Below, in pieces: positions 1-6,027 of a DNA stretch of 6,499 nt. Under the pieces are notes generated by a model. The model was given only the letters and a program-made list of their open reading frames with translations, was not told the origin of the DNA and did no database searches. The DNA lies in contig CALGGL010000123.1 in NCBI GenBank assembly GCA_937915975.1, positions 1 through 6,499 on the forward strand, given 5' to 3'. The translations under genes and the position numbers were made by a program. The first letter of the stretch is position 1, and each line of letters opens with the position of its first letter. This stretch comes from an uncultured Lachnospiraceae bacterium. GTDB taxonomy: Bacteria > Bacillota > Clostridia > Lachnospirales > Lachnospiraceae.

Positions 1-1
1 G

Positions 2-274
2 CTGGACGGGGGTAAATGCATTATGCAACTTCGCGGTATACCACCTTTTTTGTCGGATAAGGTGGATATAACCATGGTAAGTGAGGCTGGCTCAATTAAG
101 CTTATTGATAAGGGTACACTTCCGGAGTTTTCGGAAGAGGAAGCCTTAAGAATCCTTGAACCAAAGGAGATAACAGCAGAGTGTGAGCTTCATATGGGAG
201 ATGCAGAGGCTGTTGCCTGGGGTTGCGACCTTACTTATGATTATGTTAAGATAAATGCAGATTACCGTTCGTAG
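2..274 (+). CDS. argJ: Glutamate N-acetyltransferase / amino-acid acetyltransferase, C-terminal part (5' truncated by window edge)
   Basis: ArgJ moves the acetyl group from N-acetylornithine to glutamate, recycling acetyl in cytoplasmic arginine synthesis; some members also use acetyl-CoA. Only the last 90 codons are present, read from base 2. They belong to the beta chain made by self-cleavage; the cleavage threonine lies outside the window. The diagnostic part is the C-terminus: DKVDI, then SEAGSI, an FSEEEAL helix, and the ending AWGCDLTYDYVKINADYRS, typical of ArgJ. The TAG stop overlaps the argB ribosome binding site, so the two genes are almost certainly co-transcribed and perhaps translationally coupled. 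The first few codons match the family poorly: the expected N-W-G-(R/K) motif is not intact in this frame, while a TGG codon sits in another frame at 3-5. This may be an edge artefact or divergence. The family call is firm; whether the enzyme is mono- or bifunctional cannot be told. Confidence 0.93.
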   Translation: MDGGKCIMQLRGIPPFLSDKVDITMVSEAGSIKLIDKGTLPEFSEEEALRILEPKEITAECELHMGDAEAVAWGCDLTYDYVKINADYRS

Positions 275-286
275 GAGGAATAAGAT

Positions 287-1168
287 ATGATAAACAATGA
301 TTCGATGGATGCAGTACTTGCAAAGGCACAGACACTTATAGAAGCCTTACCTTACATACAAAAATTTAACGGAACAAAGGTTGTTGTTAAGTATGGCGGA
401 AGTGCTATGGTTGATGAGAATTTAAAATATAATGTTATAAAGGATGTAGCGCTTCTTAAGCTTATCGGAATGAAGCCGATAGTCGTACACGGCGGCGGTA
501 AGGAGATAAGTGCATGGCTTAAGAAGATAGGTAAGGAGTCCGAATTTATAAATGGACTTCGTGTGACTGACGAGGAAACTCTTGAGGTTGCCGAGATGGT
601 TCTTTCAAAGGTTAATAAGAGTCTTGTTTCACATATGCAAAAGCTCGGACTTAAGGCAGTGGGTATAAGCGGCAAGGATTCCGGCATACTTAAGGTTAAG
701 AAGAAATTCAGTGACGGAAAGGATATCGGATATGTAGGTGAGGTTACCGAAACCGATCATACACTTATAGATACTCTTATCGAAAATGATTTTATTCCTG
801 TTATTGCACCGATAGGCTACAGTGAGGAAGACTTCCACGGCTATAACATAAATGCTGATGATGCGGCATGTGCCATCGCTACAGCATTAAATGCGGAAAA
901 GCTGGTATTCTTAACCGACATTGAAGGTGTATTTATGGATCCTGAGGATAAGTCAACACTTGTGTCACAGATGACCATAGAAGAAGCACAGAGCTTTATA
1001 GATAAAGGAGTTGTAGGAGGAGGAATGCTTCCGAAGCTTTCAAACTGCATTGAAGCTATGAAAAACGGTGTATCCCGTGTCCATATGCTGGACGGACGAG
1101 TAGAACACTGCTTATTACTCGAATTCTTCACTGAAAAAGGTATCGGAACAGCAATCGTAAACAACTAA
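287..1168 (+). CDS. argB: Acetylglutamate kinase, probably arginine-inhibited type
   Basis: ArgB phosphorylates N-acetyl-L-glutamate with ATP, the second step of arginine synthesis, in the cytoplasm. The 293 residues are full length for the family. Amino-acid-kinase motifs appear in order: KYGGSA at 35-40, VHGGGKEI at 67-74, NGLRVT at 89-94 (substrate binding), NINADDAA at 187-194, LTDIEGV at 209-215, and GGGMLPK at 244-250. Two features are known from hexameric, arginine-feedback-inhibited members: an N-terminal helix before the core (about 8-27), and the C-terminal stretch EHCLLLEFF followed by GIGT at 273-288. Feedback inhibition is therefore inferred, not shown. An AGGAGG site at 273-278 overlaps the argJ stop and lies 8 nt before the ATG, which fixes the start. 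No argD follows; a terminator begins 10 bp after the stop, so argB closes this operon. Confidence 0.97.
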   Translation: MINNDSMDAVLAKAQTLIEALPYIQKFNGTKVVVKYGGSAMVDENLKYNVIKDVALLKLIGMKPIVVHGGGKEISAWLKKIGKESEFINGLRVTDEETLEVAEMVLSKVNKSLVSHMQKLGLKAVGISGKDSGILKVKKKFSDGKDIGYVGEVTETDHTLIDTLIENDFIPVIAPIGYSEEDFHGYNINADDAACAIATALNAEKLVFLTDIEGVFMDPEDKSTLVSQMTIEEAQSFIDKGVVGGGMLPKLSNCIEAMKNGVSRVHMLDGRVEHCLLLEFFTEKGIGTAIVNN

Positions 1169-1177
1169 TTATAATAG

Positions 1178-1253
1178 TTCTTAAATAAAAACAGGTACTA
1201 TCATAGCACGTTGTCACTTAACGCTATGCTAAGTACCTGTTTTTATTTAAGAA
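1178..1253. terminator. Bidirectional intrinsic terminator between convergent argB and the lipoprotein gene
   Basis: A perfect 22-bp inverted repeat (1178-1199 with 1232-1253) encloses an inner stem: CATAG at 1202-1206 with CTATG at 1224-1228, and CGTT at 1209-1212 with AACG at 1220-1223, with a 7-nt loop. Each arm contains a GTACCTG block next to TTTTTATTT on the strand where it is read last, so a GC-containing stem followed by a U-rich tract forms in both directions. It starts 10 bp after the argB stop and lies 17 bp beyond the stop of the minus-strand gene, the expected place for a shared terminator. Confidence 0.9.
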
Positions 1254-1270
1254 TCTATATTTGTATGTTT

Positions 1271-2368
1271 TTATTCTGCATCGGTTGCGGATGCAGGTGT
1301 TGCGTTATCTAATATGAAGTCGGTAACCTTTTGCTGTAATGCATAGTAGATTACATCCTCGTCCGTATACATTTTTGCAAATTCATCTTCATCGGTTGTA
1401 CCGTATGCTTTCATCATTTCTTCTTTTTTAGCTTTTATTTCTTCATCTGATAATTTAATGTTTTCTGCTTTTGCGATTGCACATACAACAATCTTTTCTT
1501 TCATATAGTCTTCAACCATATCAGCTACGAATTCCCTGAATTCTTCCTCGGTGGAAAATCCGTAATATACGGAAACATATGATGCCAAATCAAGATTGTA
1601 ATTGGCTGCGTAGCTTTCTGCATTTTTAATTGTATCATCGATAAGCTTTTCAGCATCCTGAGTCGGATATTCGTTAATAGTAGCATTTTCTATAACTATG
1701 TTCATCAAAGTAGATTTGTTGGTTGAATCGTCATTTGATTTGTTGCTTTCACTTAAATTATCTCTGATTTGCTGCTCGTATTCTTCGATGGAAGAAGCAT
1801 CAGTATAGGAAGCTACGAATTCATCGGTGTACTCAGGATAAACAGTTTCCTTGATGGAATTAAGTGTAACGGCAAATACCGCATCGGCTCCTGCAAGATC
1901 CGGGTTTGGTGAGTAATCTTCAGGGAAAGTAGCCGTTACATCGAACTTATCGCCTACCTTATGACCGACTATCTGCTCTTCAAAATCATCTATGAAGGTA
2001 CCGGAACCGAGAGTTAAATCATAGCCGGCTCCGTTTGAATTACCGCCTTCAAATTCAACTCCGTCTACGCTTCCTACAAAGTCGATATTAACCGTATCAC
2101 CAAGCTTTGCCGTACCGCTTGTTACATAATTTGTTGTTGAATACGAACTAAGAAGGCTGTCTATCTGCTGGTTAACCATATCATCTGTTATTTCGGTAGA
2201 TACTGCATTGTACTCTATATTTTTGTAATCACCTAATGTACAGTAAGCAGAGTATTTATCTATCATTTTGTTTGCTTTTTTTTCGTTGCTGTCTTTTCCG
2301 CATCCGCTAAGCAGTGCAAGTCCCATGGTAAGAACAAGGACACCACTTATTTTTTTCATCTTTTTCAT
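1271..2368 (-). CDS. Trigger-factor-like lipoprotein with FKBP-type peptidyl-prolyl isomerase domain
   Basis: Probably an extracytoplasmic folding factor anchored to the outer face of the membrane. The 365-residue protein starts with a lipoprotein signal peptide: basic KKMKK, a hydrophobic stretch, and the lipobox L20-S21-G22-C23. Residues about 90-174 form an FKBP domain in the order seen in trigger factor: GDTVNIDF, VDGVEFEGG, LGSGTFIDDFE, VGDKFDV, FPEDY, and VFAVTLNSIKE. Residues about 179-354 are largely helical and resemble the trigger-factor C-terminal chaperone arm, with a Ser/Asn/Asp-rich patch near 206-219. The N-terminal ribosome-binding domain of true trigger factor is absent, so I do not call it tig. 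Annotation pipelines may still label it trigger factor. The start is the ATG at 2368, with GGAAGG at 2380-2385 eleven nt upstream and a proper signal peptide. A longer GTG start at 2425 would bury the signal peptide behind about 19 residues. Isomerase activity is inferred from the family. Confidence 0.88.
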   Translation of the reverse strand: MKKMKKISGVLVLTMGLALLSGCGKDSNEKKANKMIDKYSAYCTLGDYKNIEYNAVSTEITDDMVNQQIDSLLSSYSTTNYVTSGTAKLGDTVNIDFVGSVDGVEFEGGNSNGAGYDLTLGSGTFIDDFEEQIVGHKVGDKFDVTATFPEDYSPNPDLAGADAVFAVTLNSIKETVYPEYTDEFVASYTDASSIEEYEQQIRDNLSESNKSNDDSTNKSTLMNIVIENATINEYPTQDAEKLIDDTIKNAESYAANYNLDLASYVSVYYGFSTEEEFREFVADMVEDYMKEKIVVCAIAKAENIKLSDEEIKAKKEEMMKAYGTTDEDEFAKMYTDEDVIYYALQQKVTDFILDNATPASATDAE

Positions 2369-2415
2369 AATAAATATTTCCTTCCATATAAAAATATGAT
2401 AAATTGTCCTATAAA

Positions 2416-2444
2416 TATATAACACATTTCAGAATAAAAATAAA
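2416..2444 (-). promoter_or_regulatory. Possible promoter of the lipoprotein gene
   Basis: On the minus strand a TATATA element (2416-2421) is preceded by TGT, giving an extended -10 shape, with a weak TTTATT (2439-2444) at 17-bp spacing as a possible -35. Transcription would start about 40 bp before the ATG at 2368. The area is very AT-rich, so such matches occur by chance; this is the best candidate rather than a clear promoter. Confidence 0.3.
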
Positions 2445-2503
2445 GGCTTTATTTTCAAGATTTCCTTATTTTAATAGGAAGAATCCGGTCCGTTTTCTGA
2501 AAT
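2426..2503. repeat. Nested inverted repeats in the divergent intergenic region
   Basis: A perfect 9-bp inverted repeat, ATTTCAGAA (2426-2434) and TTCTGAAAT (2495-2503), encloses two further dyads. One is a 19-bp palindrome centred at 2446 (AAAATAAAG at 2437-2445 against CTTTATTTT at 2447-2455). The other is TTCCT at 2462-2466 against AGGAA at 2476-2480. Read as minus-strand RNA this could fold as a three-way junction ahead of the lipoprotein gene; as DNA the dyads could be operators. A direct repeat ATAAAAATAAAG occurs at 2434-2445 and 2508-2519. The repeats are plain in the sequence; any role is unknown, and AT-richness favours some chance pairing. Confidence 0.5.
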
Positions 2504-2587
2504 ATTGATAAAAATAAAGTGGGATTTGCCTCGTATTACTATTATTTGCTTGCTTTTACACATTTTTCGAAAAGAAAATCGAAAAAA

Positions 2588-2603
2588 TAACAATATCTTG
2601 TAA
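2588..2603 (+). promoter_or_regulatory. Upstream NrdR-box-like operator
   Basis: The core CAATATCTTG (2591-2600) fits the NrdR box core C-w-A-t-A-T-a-T-w-G at all but one position; the flanks match less well, about 11 of 16 over the whole box. It starts exactly 31 bp before the second box, the three-helical-turn spacing typical of NrdR box pairs. NrdR is the ATP-cone repressor of ribonucleotide reductase genes. Alone this site would be weak; the spacing makes it credible. Confidence 0.65.
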
Positions 2604-2618
2604 AAATATTCCAAAAAA

Positions 2619-2634
2619 ACACAATATTTAGTAG
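2619..2634 (+). promoter_or_regulatory. Promoter-proximal NrdR-box-like operator overlapping the -35
   Basis: ACACAATATTTAGTAG agrees with the known NrdR consensus aCACwAtATaTwGtgt at about 13 of 16 positions. It overlaps the first three bases of the nrdD -35 hexamer (2632-2637), so bound NrdR would block RNA polymerase. The target gene, nrdD, is a standard NrdR regulon member. The regulator itself is not in this window. Confidence 0.72.
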
Positions 2635-2660
2635 ACAAAGTTAAATCGTGGTGCTATAAT
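2632..2660 (+). promoter_or_regulatory. Sigma-A-type promoter of nrdD
   Basis: TAGACA (2632-2637, one mismatch to TTGACA) and a perfect TATAAT (2655-2660) are separated by 17 bp. A TG one base before the -10 (2652-2653) makes it an extended -10. Transcription should start near 2667, giving a leader of about 44 nt. That leader can form two small hairpins: AGGG at 2671-2674 with CCCT at 2685-2688, or CTAAA at 2687-2691 with TTTAG at 2696-2700 just at the ribosome binding site. Both are short and may mean nothing. Confidence 0.85.
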
Positions 2661-2710
2661 AAGTTCTTGCAGGGGATTATTCTTCCCTAAAAATATTTAG
2701 GAGATGTAAT

Positions 2711-4837
2711 ATGAAGGTTATTAAGAGAGATGGTCATACCGTAACCTATGACCGTTCAAAAATTGTTACGGCCATTCAGAAGGCAAACGCTGAGGTGGAA
2801 CCCAGCGAGAAAATTTCAGATGAAAAGATCGAGGAAATCGTACAGGGGATTGAAGCAAAGAATCGTAAAAGAATGTTGGTAGAGGATATCCAGGATATTA
2901 TCGAGCAGAAGCTTATGGATGATCGTAAGTTTGTACTTGCGAAGACCTACATTATATATAGATATACCAGGGAGCTTGTCCGTAAGGCCAACACTACCGA
3001 TGACTCCATACTGAGTCTTATTCAGAATCGTAATAAGGATGTTATGGAGGAAAACTCAAATAAGAATGCAACAGTTGCTTCTACCCAGAGAGACCTGATT
3101 GCAGGCGAGGTATCAAAGGACCTTACAAAGAGAGTTCTTCTTCCTGAAAAGATTTCGAAGGCACATGAAGAGGGTGCAATTCATTTCCACGATGCAGATT
3201 ATTTCTTACAGCCTATATTTAACTGTTGCCTTATCAATATAAGTGATATGCTTGACAACGGCACGGTTATGAATGGCAAGTTGATTGAAAGTCCTAAGAG
3301 CTTTCAGGTTGCCTGCACGGTTATGACACAGATTATTTCGTCTGTGGCAAGCAGCCAGTATGGTGGACAATCCGTAGATATCAAGTGTCTCGGTAAGTAC
3401 CTTCGCAAAAGCTACAATAAATACAAGGGAAAGCTTGTTGAGGAGTATGGTGATAGGATTGATGATGAGATTCTTGAGCAGATGGCTCAGGAACGTCTTA
3501 ACGATGAACTTCGTTCGGGTGTACAGACCATACAGTATCAGATAAATACCTTGATGACTACCAACGGACAATCACCGTTTGTTACACTTTTCCTTAACCT
3601 TGATCCAAAGGATGAATACATTGAGGAAAATGCGACTATAATTGAAGAAATTCTTCGCCAGAGACTTGAAGGAATTAAAAATGAAAAGGGAGTTTATGTA
3701 ACGCCTGCATTCCCTAAGCTTGTTTATGTTTTGGACGAGCATAACTGCTTAAAGGGCGGAAAGTATGATTATATAACAAGAATGGCTGTTAAGTGTTCAG
3801 CTAAGAGACTTTATCCTGATTATATTTCAGCTAAGAAGATGCGTGAGAATTATGAAGGAAATGTATTTTCACCTATGGGATGTCGTTCGTTCCTTTCACC
3901 TTGGAAGGATGAAAACGGAAATTATAAGTGGGAAGGACGTTTCAATCAGGGTGTTGTAAGTCTTAATCTTCCTCAAATCGGTATTCTTGCAAAGGGCGAT
4001 GAGGAGAAATTCTGGAGCATACTTGATGAAAGGTTACAGCTTTGTTATGAGGCACTTATGTGCAGACACAATGCTTTAATGGGTATTACCTCGGACGTAA
4101 GCCCTGTTCATTGGCAGTACGGTGCCATTGCAAGACTTAAGAAGGGTGAAAAGATTGATCCGCTTTTATTGGATGGATATTCAACCATTTCACTCGGATA
4201 TATCGGTGTGTATGAAGCTACCAAGCTTGTAACCGGTGTAAGTCACACGAAGCCGGAGGGTGAAGCATTTGCGCTTAAGCTTATGAAGAAGCTTCGTTCC
4301 ACATGTGATAAGTGGAAAGCAGAGACAGGCCTTGGATTCGGACTTTACGGTACGCCTGCCGAGAGCCTTTGCTACAGATTTGCAAGAATTGACCAGGAGA
4401 GATTCGGTACTATTCCGGATGTTACCGATAAGGGATATTATACTAACTCATATCATGTTGATGTACGTGAGAAGATAGATGCTTTCAGCAAGTTCAGATT
4501 TGAGAGCCAGTTCCAGAAGATTTCTTCCGGCGGAGCAATCTCATATGTAGAGATTCCTAATATGAGAAACAATCTCGAGGCACTTGAGGAGGTAGTAAGA
4601 TTCATATATGACAATATTCAGTATGCCGAGTTTAACACGAAGTCTGATTACTGCCATGTATGCGGATTCGACGGTGAGATTATCATCAATGATGATAATG
4701 AATGGGAATGCCCACAGTGTGGCAATAAGGATCATTCCAAGATGAATGTAACAAGACGTACCTGTGGCTACCTCGGTGAGAATTTCTGGAATGTAGGTAA
4801 GACTAAGGAGATTAAGTCAAGAGTGCTTCATCTGTAA
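2711..4837 (+). CDS. nrdD: Anaerobic (class III) ribonucleoside-triphosphate reductase, catalytic subunit
   Basis: NrdD reduces ribonucleoside triphosphates to dNTPs without oxygen through a glycyl radical. The 708 residues are full length. Residues about 1-93 are an ATP-cone (VIKRDG at 3-8), the allosteric site sensing ATP/dATP. Cysteines in FNCCLIN (C172/C173) match the conserved active-site region, and C391 in PMGCRSFLSPW fits the finger-loop cysteine that carries the transient thiyl radical. C648, C651, C667 and C670 form the C-terminal zinc site. The glycyl radical residue is G686 in RTCGYLG, 22 residues from the end. AGGAG at 2699-2703 lies 7 nt before the ATG. The promoter carries paired NrdR-like boxes, so repression when dNTPs are plentiful is likely. 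The activase gene nrdG follows after a 121-bp gap with a hairpin. No key residue appears to be missing. Confidence 0.98.
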   Translation: MKVIKRDGHTVTYDRSKIVTAIQKANAEVEPSEKISDEKIEEIVQGIEAKNRKRMLVEDIQDIIEQKLMDDRKFVLAKTYIIYRYTRELVRKANTTDDSILSLIQNRNKDVMEENSNKNATVASTQRDLIAGEVSKDLTKRVLLPEKISKAHEEGAIHFHDADYFLQPIFNCCLINISDMLDNGTVMNGKLIESPKSFQVACTVMTQIISSVASSQYGGQSVDIKCLGKYLRKSYNKYKGKLVEEYGDRIDDEILEQMAQERLNDELRSGVQTIQYQINTLMTTNGQSPFVTLFLNLDPKDEYIEENATIIEEILRQRLEGIKNEKGVYVTPAFPKLVYVLDEHNCLKGGKYDYITRMAVKCSAKRLYPDYISAKKMRENYEGNVFSPMGCRSFLSPWKDENGNYKWEGRFNQGVVSLNLPQIGILAKGDEEKFWSILDERLQLCYEALMCRHNALMGITSDVSPVHWQYGAIARLKKGEKIDPLLLDGYSTISLGYIGVYEATKLVTGVSHTKPEGEAFALKLMKKLRSTCDKWKAETGLGFGLYGTPAESLCYRFARIDQERFGTIPDVTDKGYYTNSYHVDVREKIDAFSKFRFESQFQKISSGGAISYVEIPNMRNNLEALEEVVRFIYDNIQYAEFNTKSDYCHVCGFDGEIIINDDNEWECPQCGNKDHSKMNVTRRTCGYLGENFWNVGKTKEIKSRVLHL

Positions 4838-4889
4838 AATGGATTCGAATACCCGGTTAATGGGAATTAGAAGAATATGTAAGCAATTT

Positions 4890-4927
4890 AATACCTAAGT
4901 CTTGAGCAATCAGGACTTAGGTATTTT
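4890..4927 (+). terminator. GCAA-capped hairpin between nrdD and nrdG, partial terminator or mRNA-processing element
   Basis: Arms 4890-4905 and 4910-4925 pair over 16 bp, with one G-U wobble, around the loop GCAA (4906-4909), a GNRA tetraloop. Only a short T run (4924-4927) follows before TAGAC, so termination is probably incomplete. It could lower nrdG expression relative to nrdD, or protect the nrdD 3' end after processing. I see no convincing promoter between the hairpin and nrdG, which argues for read-through. Confidence 0.7.
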
Positions 4928-4958
4928 AGACTAAAGAAGTTGACAGGGGGATATATAA

Positions 4959-5495
4959 ATGAATTATGCTGATATAAAGAGAATTGATGTTGCAAACGGA
5001 CCGGGAATAAGAGTTTCTCTTTTTGTATCCGGTTGTACGCATCAATGTAAGGGGTGCTTTAATCCCGAAACATGGGATTTTGCTTATGGTAAGCTCTTTA
5101 CCGAAAAGGAAATGGATTACATAATAGAAGAATTAAGGCCTTCTCATATAAAAGGATTTACCTTGCTTGGCGGAGAGCCTTTTGAGTACGTTAACCAGCA
5201 GGGAGTTCTGCCACTGTTACGGAGAATAAAAGAAGAACTTCCCGAGAAGGATGTATGGTGTTATACAGGATATCTTTTCGATGATGACATCAAGGATAAA
5301 ATGATGGTAAAATGGCCTGAAACAAGAGAGATGATTAAATATATAGATATACTTGTGGACGGCGAGTTTAAAGAAGAACTTAAGGATTTGAAGCTTCGTT
5401 TCAGAGGTTCATCAAATCAAAGAATTATAGATGTTAAAAAATCAATTGAAAGCGATGAGGTTGTTCTGTGGGATCAGCCGCTTTCGATAGAATAA
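4959..5495 (+). CDS. nrdG: Anaerobic ribonucleoside-triphosphate reductase activating protein (radical SAM)
   Basis: NrdG cleaves S-adenosylmethionine with a [4Fe-4S] cluster and abstracts hydrogen from the radical glycine of NrdD, switching the reductase on. The 178-residue length is usual for this short radical-SAM family. C26, C30 and C33 form the CxxxCxxC cluster motif (CTHQCKGC), followed by the family-typical FNPETWDF. GGEP at 71-74 is the SAM-binding motif, and an N-terminal GPGIRVSLFVSG precedes the cluster. AGGGGG at 4945-4950 stands 8 nt before the ATG. The preceding gene encodes its partner, which confirms the assignment among the many small radical-SAM activases. The gap from nrdD, with its hairpin, suggests the activase is made in smaller amounts than the reductase. 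Confidence 0.97.
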   Translation: MNYADIKRIDVANGPGIRVSLFVSGCTHQCKGCFNPETWDFAYGKLFTEKEMDYIIEELRPSHIKGFTLLGGEPFEYVNQQGVLPLLRRIKEELPEKDVWCYTGYLFDDDIKDKMMVKWPETREMIKYIDILVDGEFKEELKDLKLRFRGSSNQRIIDVKKSIESDEVVLWDQPLSIE

Positions 5496-5540
5496 AACAA
5501 TATAAAAAATCAAAATATGGCTTTGCAATAATGAAAGGTG

Positions 5541-5560
5541 AAAGGATAAAGGATAAAGGT
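5541..5560 (+). promoter_or_regulatory. Tandemly repeated ribosome binding site of dut
   Basis: The 7-mer AAAGGAT occurs at 5541-5547 and 5548-5554, and a third copy begins at 5555 (AAAGGTA, sharing its last base with the ATG). Each unit carries an AAAGG core. The middle one, AAAGGA at 5548-5553, lies 7 nt before the ATG at 5561, the right distance for a Shine-Dalgarno site. This decides the dut start over the upstream ATG at 5531, which has no such site. The copies may arise from slippage. Confidence 0.65.
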
Positions 5561-6007
5561 ATGGAAAAGGAAGTTATAAAGATAACATATTTGTCTGATA
5601 AGATTGACAGACTTGAATATATAGAAGGTAAATCAGACTGGATAGATCTTCGCTCAGCAGAGGAGGTAATTTTAAAAAAGGGTGATTTCAAGCTCATAAA
5701 TCTTGGGGTTTCCATGTGCCTTCCGGACGGGTATGAGCTTATAATTGCACCGAGAAGTTCAACCTATAAGAATTTCGGGATAATTCAAACCAATTCAATA
5801 GGTGTGGTGGATGAGTCCTATGGTAAAAATTCTTCGGATGATGTGCTTATGATGCCTGTACTTGCTATGAGAGATACGGAGATACATATAAATGATCGTA
5901 TATGTCAGTTCAGAATACAGAAACATCAGCCACAGATTATTTTTGAGACTCAGGAAGCAAGAAGCGGAGAAGCAAGAGGCGGCTTTGGATCAACAGGTAA
6001 GAATTAA
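5561..6007 (+). CDS. dut: dUTP diphosphatase (trimeric dUTPase)
   Basis: Hydrolyses dUTP to dUMP and PPi, keeping uracil out of DNA and supplying dUMP for dTMP synthesis. With the start at 5561 the product has 148 residues, the normal size. All five dUTPase motifs are seen: 1, DLRSAE at 29-34; 2, PRSS at 64-67 in APRSSTYKNFGI; 3, GVVDESYGKN at 81-90, with D84 as the probable catalytic aspartate and Y87; 4, NDRICQF at 111-117; 5, RGGFGSTG at 139-146, the flexible C-terminal arm that closes over substrate. Motif 3 lacks the usual glycine soon after the tyrosine (YGKN rather than YxG). The gene lies 65 bp after nrdG and 20 bp before the phosphofructokinase gene, so one transcript is likely. Longer starts (GTG at 5468, inside nrdG; ATG at 5531) lack ribosome binding sites. 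Confidence 0.93.
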   Translation: MEKEVIKITYLSDKIDRLEYIEGKSDWIDLRSAEEVILKKGDFKLINLGVSMCLPDGYELIIAPRSSTYKNFGIIQTNSIGVVDESYGKNSSDDVLMMPVLAMRDTEIHINDRICQFRIQKHQPQIIFETQEARSGEARGGFGSTGKN

Positions 6008-6027
6008 TAAACAGGGGAGATTTACAA

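Noticed and set aside
352..1164. Open frames on the minus strand opposite argB (352-687, 629-838, 841-1164)
   Set aside because: No recognisable domains; they lie wholly opposite a well-conserved gene, so they are reading-frame shadows.
2369..2425. Longer lipoprotein start at the GTG at 2425
   Set aside because: It would place about 19 residues before the basic and hydrophobic signal peptide and lacks a ribosome binding site; the ATG at 2368 has GGAAGG upstream and gives a standard lipoprotein leader.
2563..2586. Inverted repeat TTTTTCG / CGAAAAA upstream of the NrdR boxes
   Set aside because: Only 7 bp, mostly A/T, in a very AT-rich stretch; not strong enough to call an operator.
3206..4735. 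Minus-strand open frames opposite nrdD (3206-3571, 4541-4735)
   Set aside because: Biased composition, no domains, and full overlap with nrdD coding sequence.
4843..4864. ATTCGAAT palindrome and small CCC/GGG hairpin after nrdD, recalling a tRNA T-arm
   Set aside because: No acceptor, D or anticodon arms surround it; too short to be an RNA gene or terminator.
4940..4970. TTGACA at 4940-4945 as the -35 of a promoter for nrdG
   Set aside because: It abuts and partly overlaps the ribosome binding site, and any -10 at proper spacing falls inside the nrdG coding sequence after its ATG. Chance match.
5468..5560. Longer dut starts (GTG at 5468, ATG at 5531)
   Set aside because: The first lies inside nrdG and neither has a ribosome binding site; the extra residues are not part of the dUTPase fold.
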